From assembly GCA_016906335.1 (NCBI GenBank), contig JADEYG010000004.1, forward strand, positions 1,451,099 through 1,515,098: a stretch of 64,000 nt of DNA, read 5' to 3'. Source of the stretch: Novakomyces olei. Lineage: Eukaryota; Ascomycota; Novakomycetes; Novakomycetales; Novakomycetaceae. Position 1 is the first letter of the stretch; each line of letters starts with the position of its first letter. Position numbers and translations under genes: made by a program. This document shows positions 1-12,641 of this stretch, piece after piece. The notes under the pieces are model-generated. The model saw only the letters and a list, made by a program, of their open reading frames with translations. It searched no databases and was not told the DNA's origin.

Positions 1-2627
1 AAAAATCGCTATGCGCTGCCGCTCATATCGGAGCTATTGGATCGCATTCGTCAGTCGACGATATTTACGCGATTAGATCTCCGTGGCGCGTATAATCTTG
101 TCCGTATACGCGAAGGCGACGAGTGGAAAACCGCCTTCCGTACGCGTTATGGACATTACGAATATCAGGTTATGCCTTTCGGGCTCACGAACGCCCCGGC
201 ATCTTTCCAAGCTCTTGCGAACGACACATTACGCGATTGTCTGGATCGCTTTGCTGTTGTATACTTGGACGACATCTTGATCTATTCGGACACCGAGGAG
301 GAGCATGTGACGCATGTTCGCGAAGTACTGAAACGACTTCGCAAAGCAAACTTATTTGTGAAACTAGAGAAATGCGAGTTCCACACAGACACGACAGAGT
401 TCCTAGGCTTTGTTGTCTCTACGAAAGGAGTGTCTATGGAGAAAGCGAAAGTTGATTCTATTGAGACATGGCCTGAACCCAAGAACGCGAAAGACGTTAT
501 GTCGTTCTTAGGCCTATCAAATTACTATCGCAGATTTATTGCAAACTACAGCAAAATTACCATCCCTCTCACCCGCTTACTGAAGAAGGATGCGCAGTTT
601 AATTTCTCCAAGGAGTGCATTGACTCTTTCCAAACTCTGAAGAACGCTTTTCTGGGTGCGCCGATCCTTGCGCATTTCGACCCGCAGAAGCCAAGTTATT
701 TGGAAACCGACGCATCGGACTTCGCGATCGGTGGGATTCTCTCGCAGAAAGACAACAGCGACGAAATGAGACCCATCGCGTTCTACTCGCGAAAAATGAC
801 TAGCGCGGAAGTAAACTATGATATCTACGACAAAGAGCTGTTAGCTATTGTCGCATGTCTTCGCGAATGGCGAGTTTACCTGGAGAGTCCGTTACATCGC
901 ACTACAATTTATACGGATCACCGCAATCTCATGTACTTTCTTACAGCAAGAGTACTTAGCCGTAGACAGATGCGATGGTCGCAATTGATCGCTTCCTATG
1001 ATTTCGTTATTGAATACCGTGCTGGAAAGCTAAATCACAAAGCGGATGCCTTGTCTAGGCGAAGCGATTATGTCGGCGATAAGGAACAGGAGAAACCAGA
1101 GCGAACTATGGCACTATTGGACAGATCGCACTTCCTGTTCGCGACCGTAGAAGATACAGGCATTGATGATCAGATTAAACAATGTTACGGCAAAGACAAG
1201 ACTTGCAAGGTTGTCATGGAGGACCTCGGCAAGCAGCCAGTGTCGGAACATCTGCGAAACTACAGTATAAACGAAAAGGGTCTTCTAACGTTTTCGGGTT
1301 TGCTATACATCCCAAACGACAATCGTTTGCGATTAGCTATACTACAGACATGCCATGATTCGCATGTCGCGGGTCACCCTGGCCAGGCCAAAACGTTGGA
1401 CTTAGTCATGCGAAACTACTATTGGCCACGCATGCGAAAAGAGATATTTAGCTACGTCGAGTCGTGCGATACTTGTGCGCGAAACAAGCCTTCGCGACAT
1501 GCACCGTATGGACTACTACACCCATGAGAGTACCAGCGAGACCCTGGGAAAGTATCTCAATGGACTTCATTGTGAAATTACCGGAGTCGCGCGATGCGAT
1601 TACACAAAAAACCTACGACTCCATATGGGTAATCACCTGTCGATTTACGAAAATCGGAATATTTATACCAATACGCGAATCTATTAAGGCTACTGAGCTA
1701 GCTTTGATTTACGCCCATCGCGTATTTGCCAACTATGGCCTACCAGACGAAATAGTCTCTGACAGGGGTTCGGTATTTGTATCGCAGTTTACACGACACT
1801 TGCTTTCGCAATGCGATATACAGCAGAAGTTGTCTACCGCGTACCACCCACAGAGCGACGGCCAAACAGAGAGGCTTAACCAGATCTTAGAGCAATATCT
1901 GAGGATCTACAGCAACTATCAGCAAAGCAATTGGGTCAATTTGTTACCTTTTGCTCAATTCGCGTACAACAATTCAGAGCAGTCGTCTACAAAGACAACA
2001 CCGTTTTACGCTTTTTACGGCTACAACCCGAAATGTCGCTTTACGATTTCATCTTCGCGACAATGCCCATCCGCGGATGAACGTATCGAATACCTACGGA
2101 ATCTACATCGCTTATTGAAAGTCGAAATCGAAAAGTCTCTCAGCGACCAGGCGCGCTTTGCAAATGAGCATCGCGTCGACAAAAGTTTTGCTATTGGCGA
2201 TCAAGTCTGGCTAGTGCGAAAAAATATTAGCACTACGCGGCCATGCGATAAGCTGGATGCCAAGAAGCTGGGACCGTTTAGGATTATCGCACGCGTTGGT
2301 TTGCGTGCATATCGCTTGGAACTATCGAAGGCAATGCGTATACATCCTGTCTTCCACGCTTCATTGCTAGAGCGACATAACGCAGTGTCGCAGATCGCGC
2401 GAGAACAGATCGCGCCACCACCTCCAGTTATATTGGATGCTAACCCGGAATGGGAAGTCGAGCAAGTTCTAGACTCGCGCATCCGACGCAAGCAACTTCA
2501 ATATTATGTGCATTGGAAAGGCTACGACGCCTCCGACCGCACGTGGGAGCCTGCGAAACATTTACACAACTGCATGGATTTGGTAAACGAATTCCACCGT
2601 GCACACCCGAACAAACCTGGTTCTTAA
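1..2627 (+). pseudogene. G1-a pol: RT, RNase H, integrase, chromodomain; one frameshift
   Basis: Open from base 1 in frame 1 to a stop at 1525-1527. The same protein resumes in frame 3 at about 1524 and ends at 2627. Motifs in order: RT active site YLDD (near 265-280), RNase H start TDASDFAIGG, the zinc-binding HHCC integrase domain (HDSH...CDTC), the integrase core (DFIVKLP, then SDRG and YHPQSDGQTERLNQ) and a C-terminal chromodomain (YYVHWKGY...RTWEP), which marks a chromovirus. The break at about 1520-1524 is explained by loss of one base relative to copy b. Integrase inserts the cDNA, and chromodomains in this clade are known to guide insertion to marked chromatin. The element is probably not autonomous because of the frameshift. 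Confidence 0.9.
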
Positions 2628-2854
2628 ATGGGAATGCTAAGCGAGCTCCCTATTCGGGCGACGACCTTCAACTTTCGTCACCCACGCGAAACTAAGACTC
2701 AACTCTTAAAGTGATTTATTGATTTATTGATTATACCGCGATTATTATTGTTTAAATTATTACGAGAAAATTATACAAAAACATATTCAATTACTTGTCG
2801 AACAAATAATATGGGACAACGCAAGGAGGAATGGCTGTTGAGTCACGCACACAA

Positions 2855-3310
2855 TTACGGACGAGCGGCACGGAGCGAAAGAATCTCGCGCTCCAACGCA
2901 CGGTTGCGGCGCTCGAGGCGAGCGATAGTCGCATCGCGCTGGGCCAGCGCACTCGAAACCGAACCGACGATCGAATTTGTTGACGGAGGACCGTCATCGG
3001 CAATTACATGCACCTCGAATGGTGCCTGACGTCTTTCCTCCTGCGCTCGCTGTCGCGCGCGACGTCTTTCGCGGCGACGCTGCAGCTCCTCGCGCTCTCT
3101 CACACGCTGTTCTTCACGCGCGGCAACAAGGCGCTCGTTCTCCTCATTGTCATGAAGAAAACGGCCTCCTTCGCAACGGGTGCGACGTGCCGCGCAGACC
3201 ATACAGCGACGCACAAACGGTGCAGTGCCGAGAACGAAGCGGCACGGCAAAGAGTTTGCCACGCAATACTCGCAGGGCACGATAGCATCTCTGACATGAA
3301 CAAGCGACAT
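2855..3310 (-). CDS. Zn2Cys6-like, coiled-coil accessory protein of G1 (copy a)
   Basis: 151-residue ORF convergent with pol, between pol and the 3' LTR. The ATG at 3310 is chosen because its first residues (MSL) align with the start of the homologue at 51067; the frame is open further upstream (ATG at 3355). Near the N terminus it has C-x2-C-x6-C-x12-C-x2-C-x6-C, which fits the fungal Zn2Cys6 binuclear cluster. Then come a highly charged Arg/Glu-rich helix and a C-terminal heptad-like coiled coil. The homologue in copy b has identical cysteine spacing and the same layout. Pol is frameshifted in both copies while this ORF is open in both. The function is not known; DNA binding as a dimer is inferred from the domain pattern. 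It could be a captured host regulator fragment. Confidence 0.7.
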   Translation of the reverse strand: MSLVHVRDAIVPCEYCVANSLPCRFVLGTAPFVRRCMVCAARRTRCEGGRFLHDNEENERLVAAREEQRVREREELQRRRERRRARQRAQEERRQAPFEVHVIADDGPPSTNSIVGSVSSALAQRDATIARLERRNRALEREILSLRAARP

Positions 3311-3474
3311 GTTGTTGTTGATCCGGAACGCAGAGCGAAAATTCTTGTTTTGCATCCGCAAATTACTTTATATTACTTAGATAGTTTTATTGCCGAAAGC
3401 GCACTTATATAGCAGTCTAGTAGCTAACGTGGTTTTCATAGGCGCGGAGACCTCGCCCTAGAAAGGGGGGATAG

Positions 3475-4179
3475 TGTCATGATCCCCGCCTCGCGTGAAC
3501 CACGACAGCGAACGACGCCTGAAGTCCTGTAGCGCCAAGGCGATGACTTCAGGCTAGATAGATCTAAATAGCTCGCGCGAGGTAATGTTGGACATTACTC
3601 GCGCGAAGCGCGTAAGTGGCCTAGCTCGCGAGCAGGTTGGACCTGGCTCGCGCGAAGCAGGTCCACGTCCATGCCCGCGCGACGTAGGCACGTCGCGGCG
3701 CATGACAGTAGTAGTAGCGATCGCGCATCGCTACGAAGCTAGATAGATCGATCCATAGAGTTCATAGCTCGCCACCGCTTTCCCAATGCGGATGGTCTGG
3801 GACCATCGCATTGAGATCGTGGTGGGATGAGGCTTAGGCCGCGAAGTGGCTAAGCGAGCCGCTAAGCCTCATAGGATAGTCTACATAGTCGCCCATGGAG
3901 AGAACTCTCTCCACGGGCTTATAATCTCAAAGTTGCTACATAACCTTGTAGCAGGTAAGCTTTAGAGAAGCGCCGTCGCCTTTTCAAGGACAACGTCCTT
4001 TTCCTTTTCCTTAGTTCTTGCGCCGGGCGCAAGTCTACGTTCCCGTTTCTCGGTACTCGCTTCGCGCGGTACCCGATTGAACTTCCTTTGTCGAGCGGTC
4101 TCGCAAAGGACAGTCCGTGTTCGCCTGTAGCGACACGCGAGTTTACACCGCGGTGCTCCCCTCTAAGGGCCACCTTACA
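3475..4179 (+). repeat. 3' LTR of G1-a
   Basis: Starts TGTCATGATCC just after the polypurine tract and ends CCTTACA. The first bases match the LTR of G1-b (TGTCATGATCCTCGCC), and both end in TTACA. It is about 705 bp against 631 bp in copy b, and the bodies differ strongly, so the two copies are not recent sisters. The interior is rich in short GC-rich palindromes such as ctcgcgcga. The exact right end is inferred from the TTACA terminus. Confidence 0.75.
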
Positions 4180-4181
4180 GT

Positions 4182-5954
4182 TACCAAGTCAATTGTTTGA
4201 CAGACAACAAAGCTCTGAGTCGCCTCCTTTACTCCAAAAATGTTATGCTTTCACGAAGACACCTTAGATGGATGGATTTTTTGAATGAGTTCGATATTAA
4301 TATTATTCATGTTCCTGGAACTGAAAATATCTTGGCTGATCTACTTTCAAGAACACACGGAAAAACAGCGGATATAGGTGCAATTTCCGTACAAATCTCG
4401 CCCCAGAATAATTTAAAATTTGAGCTGGCCTACGAAAAGGACAAACATTGGTCCAAAATACTCACTATTTTGAAAAATCCAGACAATTTTGCAGACAATG
4501 AAAGCGTAAAAATCAAATCGCGCTACTACATCCAAGACGGTATAATACATCTCAAATACGATGATAGAATCTGCCTACCGACAGATTTCACAAACATCAT
4601 AATAAGAGAATCACATGACACCTACCAAGGAGGGCATGGAGGCATAAAGAAAACAATAGCAGGCGTAGGCCGCAAATACTACTGGCCAGGGATGGCAAAA
4701 GAAATAAATGAATATGTCAGATCATGTGAAACGTGTGCTAAAAGCAAAATTATACCTCAAAAGCCAATGGGACTATTGCAAGAACTCGATATACCGAGTA
4801 ATCGTTGGCAAACAATAGGCATGGACTTCATCACTGGACTACCAGCTTCGGGAACTCAAAAGTTTGATGCTATAATTTGCATAGTTGATCGTCTAACCAA
4901 AAGAGCTCATTTCTGGCCCACGCACACAACTGTAACAGCACAAGGAACTGCACAGCTATTTTTGGAAAGATACTTCTGTCTACACGGCTTACCAACTGCA
5001 ATAATAAGTGACAGAGATGTAAGATTTATGTCTGAATTTTGGCAGACACTTACAAAAATTCTTCAAATCAAACTGAAGCCATCATCAAGCTATCACCCAC
5101 AGTCCAACGGTCAAACCGAACGTACAAATCGTGTATTGGAAGACTATCTTCGTCTTTTCATTTATGCCAATAAAAACAACTTCAGCTGGCACACATTATT
5201 ATCGTTTGCCGAATTCTTTTACTCTTCAAGCCAACACTCCGCCATATCAATGACACCCTTTGAGGCGGATCTTGGCTCCATCCCACGCAGTCTTACTGAC
5301 TTATCAATGCCCGAAACACCGAACAAAGATACTTCCTTTTTTATAAACACTCTGGAGGCCAACAAAATTCTTTGTCAAGATGCTATCAGAACAGCACATG
5401 ATTTATCAAAAATCTATGCGGATGAAAAGCGACTAAATGTTGAATATAATGTTAATGACCTGGCTTATTTAAGCACAGGCAACATACGAGAAATACCGGA
5501 GCTATTCCACGATGTTCTCACACGAAAATTACAATCAAAATACATTGGTCCATTCAAAATTATTCAAAAAATCAGTCCTGTTTCATATGAATTGGAACTA
5601 CCAACATCCATAAAATATCATCCCGTTGTTCACATTTCTCAATTAAAGAAACATCATCCAATGAACAGTCACAACACCAGAGAACAACCTAAGCCTAAAG
5701 CTCTGCGACGCTACAAAGACAACACAGAATTATATTTAATTAAACAAATCGTTGATCATGGATGGTTCAAAGGATCTAAAAAATCCAATACACCGAAACA
5801 GGGGTATAAGCTTTTATACCGAATCCGCTGGGAAGGCTATGGACCTGAAGACGATACATGGGAACCTAAATCTCACTTGGCTAACTCAACCAACCTGCTG
5901 AACAACTACAATTCGACACATCTCGAATTAGTGGGGGAGGATGTTAGGCCATAG
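4182..5954 (+). pseudogene. G2-a pol 3' part: RNase H end, integrase, chromodomain
   Basis: About 590 codons open without interruption. It begins in the RNase H motif TDNKAL, followed by the DLLSR-type end of RNase H, the integrase zinc domain (H...H...CETCAK), the integrase core (MDFITGLP, SDRDVRF, YHPQSNGQTERTNR) and a C-terminal chromodomain (YRIRWEGY...DTWEP). The gene is broken only because G1-a removed its 5' part from this location. The stop codon TAG (5952-5954) lies inside the LTR, which starts at 5942, so the last codons are LTR-encoded. AT-rich codon use contrasts with the GC-richer G1 next to it. Confidence 0.88.
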
Positions 5955-6110
5955 TGTAGATAGTAAAATTAAAATTAAAAATGACATAATTAAATTAAAT
6001 TAATTCACTCCAAATACGGAATCTAACCGATTTGGAGGAATATTTAATTACTAATCATTAAATCAAGCCACTGATCGGGTATCTGTATCCTATCAATGAT
6101 AAGGTGATTG
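5942..6110 (+). repeat. G2 LTR, 5' part (plus orientation)
   Basis: Begins TGTTAGGCCATAG and matches the first ~170 bp of the full 366-bp LTR at 48749-49114. It breaks off near gataaggtgatt and joins an inverted LTR. Confidence 0.8.
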
Positions 6111-6433
6111 TTATAACTGTGGAAATTACTCACTGTTATAACTTTTAGATTAATTAAATCTACCCTTAAACTATGGAAAACCTTGTCCTTTTATAGACGT
6201 CAAGGCTCAGCTCTTATCTTCGTAATTTGCCAAGAGATAGGATTAAGACTTTCCTATCAATTAGTAATCACCTTATCATTGATAGGATACAGATACCCGA
6301 TCAGTGGCTTGATTTAATGATTAGTAATTAAATATTCCTCCAAATCGGTTAGATTCCGTATTTGGAGTGAATTAATTTAATTTAATTATGTCATTTTTAA
6401 TTTTAATTTTACTATCTACACTATGGCCTAACA
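6111..6433 (-). repeat. G2 LTR in inverse orientation, nearly full length
   Basis: Read on the minus strand it starts TGTTAGGCCATAG at 6433 and follows the full LTR, including the TATA-like tataaaag segment, but lacks about the last 20 bp. With 5942-6110 it forms an inverted repeat with arms of about 170 bp around a loop of about 150 bp. Confidence 0.8.
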
Positions 6434-6490
6434 CCCTTCAGACCCCTTGCTGAGGGTGGTTGCTCTGTCAATCATTTTAATTCGAATAGT

Positions 6491-7057
6491 TTAAAGGTCC
6501 ACATTTGAGATACCAACTAGAGCTTTTATTCCTTGGTATTCTTGTGGTAGGCCGTTGACATAATTTAACATCTTATCTTCCTCGTCCATTATGGCGCCAG
6601 CCGATATCGCCTCCGTTTCGAGCTCGTCGACTTTATTCATGTATGAATAAATATCTTTAAAGTTTTCAAGTTTCAAAGAATCCAAGTTCCTCATTACTTC
6701 TCGCAAGTAAGTCTTTGAATTCCTCCCATAGAGCTGTTCGAGAAAATCCAGAACTTCAGTACCAGTATCGTGGTTTATGAAGCTAAAGATCAACTCGGGG
6801 GTAACAGACGACGCTATCATACTCAACAATTGATTTTCTTTTCTTTTGTATTCAAGTTGAGATTTTGCAGTATTATTTTCTTTGAGCTGCAAAATTGACG
6901 CGTCGTCCAGCTCCTTCGATCTCCTATGTATTTCGAAAATACTTTTCCATGTTCTATAATTATAGGGATTGAGAACAGGAAGTTTAATCAGCATTTCGTT
7001 ATTAAGAGAGTTCATAATTTCAAGCTTTGATTCTTTCTCTGAAGGCTCCAGGCTCAT
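6491..7057 (-). pseudogene. Copia-type Gag, N-terminal part
   Basis: 188 residues from ATG 7057, which lies 15 nt inside the LTR border. The sequence has the gag_2/UBN2 pattern of Ty1/copia capsids: LNPYNYRTWKS near the start (the usual N-x-x-x-W segment), a central helical region with TGTEVLDFLEQLYG and MRNLDSLKL, and LPQEYQGI near the end. It stops at 6491 without a CCHC knuckle, protease, integrase or RT, so the gene is truncated. Gag builds the virus-like particle in the cytoplasm. Confidence 0.75.
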
Positions 7058-7071
7058 AACCTGTTGGATCT

Positions 7072-7556
<485 letters not shown>

Positions 7557-7608
7557 CCAACATGCATTCATTGGTTCGAGTCGCGTTCCCACCTTGACAG
7601 CAGCGGTG

Positions 7609-10310
7609 ATGGCAGAACCTTTAAGGCCAGAGCCCGGTTCGTTCGAGATAAACGATGGAATTCGACGAATGCTGAACGATAATCCCTTTACACCGCATTT
7701 ATATTACTTTTACGAAAATCTACGTCGGATTGACAAAGCAGGCTATAGAGACCCTTCAGGACAGTATAATGCTCTTTTGCTCCATGAAAAAGGTAACGAT
7801 TGGGTCTCGTCGATTTTTCTTTATGCCTAACATCTATAGACTATTTTAGGCTGGCTGGAATCTTGCTTTGGCAGTTGAGTGCTGTAGCGGAGGATGTTCA
7901 ACCTGCTATAAGTGATTTAGTTATCGACATTGCCTCTGATATCCGGCTTTACTATCATGACATTGCCCCAGTCCTGACGGCTGCATTTAAACATGATAAC
8001 GACTTAGAGATTTGGGAGAAACTGAACGATGTTGTAGCGGAAAGCCAAAGGAAGGTCGAGCGATTAAGGCAAGCTCAAAGCCAAACGAAGGAAGAGCCAC
8101 CAAAACAAGCTCCTGGCACGCCACTCAATATTAATTCTATTGCGTACAATTCTAGCGAACGATTAATAGAGGTCGAAGAGCAAATCAAAGCTGAACTTAA
8201 ATTTTTCTATATCAACTTTGAGGTGGAGGATATTTTGTCCACTCAGAAAAAATCGCTCAATAAACTATCGGCGAGAGTGGTTAAAGAGGCAAACCAAGAA
8301 AACTTACTCTTCAAAAACGGTAAATTGAAGGATTGGCCCAAATCAGCGAAGGAGGCAGCGGTGCTAGATTGGCTCAAGAGTTTTGTAACGCAAATAAGCA
8401 ACATTTACAAGCGAATTAAAGGCACAGAGGTGCGGCGAACTACAATGTCTGCGGCGAATAAACCTCTCCCTGGAAAGTTCGCACGCAAACCTGACATTTT
8501 CTTCATAAAGCGAAATGCTGATAAACAATGGAACAACGTCTTGGTTGTGGGAGAGCTAAAAAGCAGTCGTAAGGCCGATAGCCCTGCACAAGCATGGGTT
8601 GGCCTTGCAAAGTATATAAAGGAAATATTTCGAGCGCAGGATAACCGTCGATATGTTTTGGGATTTACGCTTTGCGACTCGTCGATGAGGGTGTGGAAAT
8701 ATGATCGATGTGGGGCGATAGCATCAAAAGCATTCGACATCAACAAAGCAACAGGCCTGATAGTCTACGTGATGCTGTTTTTCCTTACGATGGGAGAGAA
8801 AGAGCTGGGTTACGATCCGACAATTGTCAGTAGAGAGAAAGATAGATATATCGATATTAAACTAGGGCGGACGCGTGAGCGACTTATAATTGACAAAGTG
8901 TTGAAGACTTCGAGCGGAATTGCGTGCAGAGGCACGACGGTATGGCTGGCGCACCGAGAAGGGGATAAGAGCGCAGTCAGAGTGATCAAAGACTCGTGGC
9001 AGGAGCCGGAGCGAAGGGAAGAAGGGGAGCTGCTTAAGCTAGCGGGTACTCGTGGTGTCGAGAATATTTCGCGATATTATCACCATGAGGTGGTTCACAT
9101 TGATGGCAAGGAAGACGATCTTATGAGCAATGTGCGGAATGGATTAGACATGACCGGAGCTCTAAAAAAGGCAATTCCGGATCTTGGAGCAAGATGGTCG
9201 AGAGGATCGACCGGATCGGGCACTTCAGCACTTGACATGCGGCGAAGCAGTACTCGGTCAGCGAAATCTCCATTATGGAATATAGAGGAGAATGCGGAGG
9301 AGAGGTCCGGAGAGTCGTCGCCAGCAAAGCAGATTGATTCTTTGGATGCGAAAATCAAAAACCGAGTCCATCGACGAGTCGTTGTGTTGGACTACGGGAA
9401 GCCATTGTACAAGGCAAGTTCACACATAGAGCTACTGAAAGGGATAATGGGATGTCTTGAGGGCCACCGGTCGCTTGTGAAGAATGATATTCTGCACCGG
9501 GACATTTCGATCGGGAACTTGATGATGAATGAGGGGTCTGAAAATCCAGGGTCTCGGCGGGCATTTCTTATTGATCTTGAGTTTGCGATCAGGATCAGCC
9601 AAGCTGGTCTGTCAGGCGCGATGGAGAGAACAGGAACGAGGCCGTTTATGGCGATACCTTTACTAGACGGAAAAGATCATACCATGATGCACGACATTGA
9701 GTCGCACTTTTGGGTGGCTTACTGGATTTTGACTCACTATTTCCAAAATGGACAGCCTATTAATCAGAATTCTCCGTATGATGATTGGAACTATGCCAGT
9801 ATGTCAAAGGTCTCGGCGTATAAATCAAAAATCGTTGAGAATCCCGATATTTTTATGCGCGAAATGTCGGAAAATTTCACTAATGACCATAAGCCTTTGA
9901 TGGGATGCATGGAAAAGCTTCGCATTGCATTGTTCATGAAAGATTCAAGAGGCGTACGTATCGAACAAGGTGAAGAATTGTATGACAAAATTCTCAATAT
10001 ATTGAGCAGCGAAGTGGAGCGGCTGGAAAAGCTGCAACGAAAGGGGGTCCAAGGAGGCGGTGAACTCCAGGGAGGCCAGGTCAATCAGGTCAGCCAGGGA
10101 GGCCAGGAGGCAGGGAAGCCAGAAGGGCCACGGAGGTCACTGAGGTTACGAGATCCATGGGGACAGAGAGGCCACGAAGCCTATGGCAGCTATAAATTCC
10201 AGAGAGAATATGAAAATCGTAGAGACCATGGGAATCAGGGTGGTCAGGAGGACGAAGAAATTCATGAAGGCCAGGGAGTCCCGAAGAAAAAGGCAAGAAG
10301 GGTCAAGTAG
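7609..10310 (+). CDS. FunK1-type fungal protein kinase with nuclease-like N-terminal region
   Basis: Two exons, 7609-7792 and 7840-10310 (884 aa). The 47-nt intron has GTAACG...CTAAC...TAG signals, and the frames join only with the TAG at 7837-7839. The C-terminal half (from about residue 380) is kinase-like: VIK as candidate ATP lysine, catalytic loop HRDISIGN, and LIDLEFA in place of the DFG segment, followed by RPFMA and H-x-x-ES-x-FWV typical of FunK1. Residues around 200-240 read KPDI...(about 18)...GELK, a PD-(D/E)XK-like pattern (8490-8561). The C-terminal tail is low-complexity, Gly/Gln/Arg-rich, and ends in a basic nuclear-localisation-like cluster (KKKARR). The substrate is unknown. 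FunK1 genes are an expanded fungal family. A short upstream ORF starts at 7562 and ends before this start. Confidence 0.85.
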
Positions 10311-12640
10311 GCCGGGGGCCAGTGATGTATAATACCCTTTCATTTTCGTCCAGGCTTTAAAGTCTGGCATAGTTATGGCATATTATTGAGCATATTTAAA
10401 TTGCATTTTGTTTAGCATATTGTTGGCGTTTTTATTTTGATTCCATTAGTTCACCAATAGCGATACAACCCATCATGAGCATTCAAGAGCCTCGCGTATT
10501 GAACGGACAGAAATCAAGTAATATTTTTTGACGGAGTCCCTGCCTCCACAATTCCAGTTATTGCTGGCGATTCCAACTCCATCGCCTGGCAGTACCAGTG
10601 GCGAAGGGACTGTATGAGCGCTGGAGTAATATAGAAATAGCTGTGGCAGTGGCGGTGACATGGCGACGATAGCTGGCAAGAAATATGTCGAAAGTAAGGG
10701 GAAGTCGTGACTGATACAGTATTATTTGTTGGAATGGCGTGTTGGCTGGAATGTGGCTTTAGCCGAAAGAAATAAGTATGAGTGGGTTGCGTTCGAGTGC
10801 CGGCTTCCGTCCATCGTTTTGACCTGCCACTGTTCAGGTGGACTGGCTGATTTATGAGGCTGGGACAAGGAAGGCAACTTTTATCTCATACCCGATTCTT
10901 ATGCGCATAGCGCGAGGCAAAACATTGGTGCCTGGAACCTTGATACAGGAAACAGCCGCCATGTGATGTATGCACTTACATCCCAAGTGCTTTGAGTCAA
11001 TATGAAGGATTAAATTATGGCTATTCCGAGCTCTCCAACAATTCGACCAAACCATGTTGCTCAATAACAAAAAGCTGCTCATCGGGCACAGCAGCTGAAA
11101 GCATGGCTGTAGACCAGAATTCCTCTCATAAAAACGCTCTTCCACAAACAAACCTGTGGTATCCAAAATTAATGGAAGCAAGGTTGCCTGTCACGCGTAA
11201 ATATGAATTGCTTGTTAGCATGGGCTTGGTAATTAATTACAGCATGTGTGCATGAATGGATTATTTGACATTCAAATTACAGTTTCGAGTAGAGGCCATG
11301 CAGTTATTTGCACGTATTTAAAGCGTGTTGCATCCTATTAGTTTGTGTTGGAAAGTTGTGTTTTATAAGCAGTGAATTAGCTTGAATGCCATCTAAATTT
11401 GAATCTAGGTGCTACCTGTACTTATATAGTTTTCTATTTAAATCACTAAACGTAGATCAATCCTCAGTATTATTTTGATTATTTCCAACAGTCTGCAATC
11501 CAACAGTCTGCAATGAACACGATAGAATGCATCTTTTTAAACTATTAATATTTTCGTTTATGCACGAGTTTTACAGTTTATCCATGAAGGTTGCGCGCGT
11601 GAGACGGCATCGTTACTTTGCCTACCAAAATCAAGAGACGAAATCTTTTGTTGTCCGTGTTGTAAATAATGCAAGGTGCTCATGAGACACTTGTTGCGCT
11701 TGTTTAGTAATCGCTTCGATGACTGCACGATTGAGCTTGCACATTTCGATACGTTATGTAATCTATTACAGTTTGGCCATAAAGATTTCAACTAATACGG
11801 TGAGACGGCGTGCAAACGGCCAAATTGATCTCGTCAAAACCTCCACGTTCTACAATCCACTCTTGAACAAACTACAAATAATCACATGCGAATGGAACAT
11901 AAATCTCGATAAAAAGGCCACAATCTCACCTGGATGTTGAACCTCTCTATACATCGTGGAGCAAACGCGTTAAAATATCGGGGCACTCCTTTTCACTTGC
12001 AGTTATGGCATCAGCAAGCAGTTGAGCAGCGTGCAAAACTTTTGTATCCTCACTTTGCCGCAAGCGCTTTAGTGTCTCGAACAGATGGTCGCGCTTATCT
12101 AAATGAAAAAATGATTCTGACGGCGATAGCCAGTCGTCGCTTGTCTGTTCAGCAACGTTTGGTTTACTTTCTTTGGTACCTTTTCCTTATTCAAGCCAGT
12201 AACCGTCATTGTCCTATTTAAAGCATCGGTAGCTTTTGGCGGCTCGGTGCGTGCAGGCTTGATTGTGCTATTCGCGGAACTTTGTAGATGTTGCATATCT
12301 CTGTGCTTTCTAAAAGTAAGCAAAAGTACGAGCGCACCGCCCTGTTGTCGAGTGCTGCGCCACGGGGTCCTCCCTTATACCGGATTCATCGCGCCCTCCT
12401 GCCTGCATTTCCGCTGTTGCTATTGACGTCATCTGCAATGCAAACAAAAAGGCGATACTGAGCCAGCTAAAAATCAAGCGTCTACAGATTCAAAAATAGG
12501 CAAAACGTCAGCCAATACAAGAAGGGGCATGGTTCCAAGCTCCCAGCACCGCCCGGGTGCCAGCCAGCTTTGTGAATTTGCCACGGCCATGCTGTTGCAT
12601 GTGTTCTGGCGCCTGCAAATTTGCGGCGGCTGATGGTATG
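10311..12640. other. Long intergenic stretch with a possible decayed minus-strand gene
   Basis: No convincing intact gene. On the minus strand, 12323-11945 reads as protein-like sequence interrupted by a likely intron: there is a TTTTTTCATTTAG acceptor just before 12100, then an open stretch with LFETLKRLRQSEDTK and LLADAITASEKECPDIL. A further open stretch lies near 11740-11620 (KLNRAVIEAITKQAQQV). These do not join into one frame that I can establish, and I do not recognise the family. It may be a relic or a small multi-exon gene. Confidence 0.25.
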
Positions 12641-12641
12641 C

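Larger units (their letters stand above)
1..4179 (+). mobile_element. Ty3/gypsy chromovirus G1, copy a (5' part outside window)
   Basis: The window opens inside reverse transcriptase, so 5' LTR, gag and protease lie outside. From left to right there are the rest of pol, an antisense accessory ORF, a polypurine tract (AGAAAGGGGGGATAG, ending at 3474) and the 3' LTR. The protein and LTR start match the full copy at 50173-57132, which sets the family. The LTR ends at 4179 within sequence that continues as RNase H of another gypsy family, so G1-a is inserted in that element; the 5 bp at 4180-4184 (gttac) would be the target duplication, but the other side is not visible. Confidence 0.9.
4180..6110 (+). 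mobile_element. Ty3/gypsy G2, copy a: 3' half only
   Basis: Left end is cut by the G1-a insertion within RNase H; right end is a partial LTR starting TGTTAGGCC at 5942. The same LTR recurs at 48749 and 59828, which defines the family. The polypurine tract is GTGGGGGAGGA immediately before the LTR. Confidence 0.8.

Noticed and set aside
3919-4173. 84-codon minus-strand ORF near the end of the G1-a LTR
   Set aside because: Inside the LTR and GC-palindrome rich; no support as a gene.
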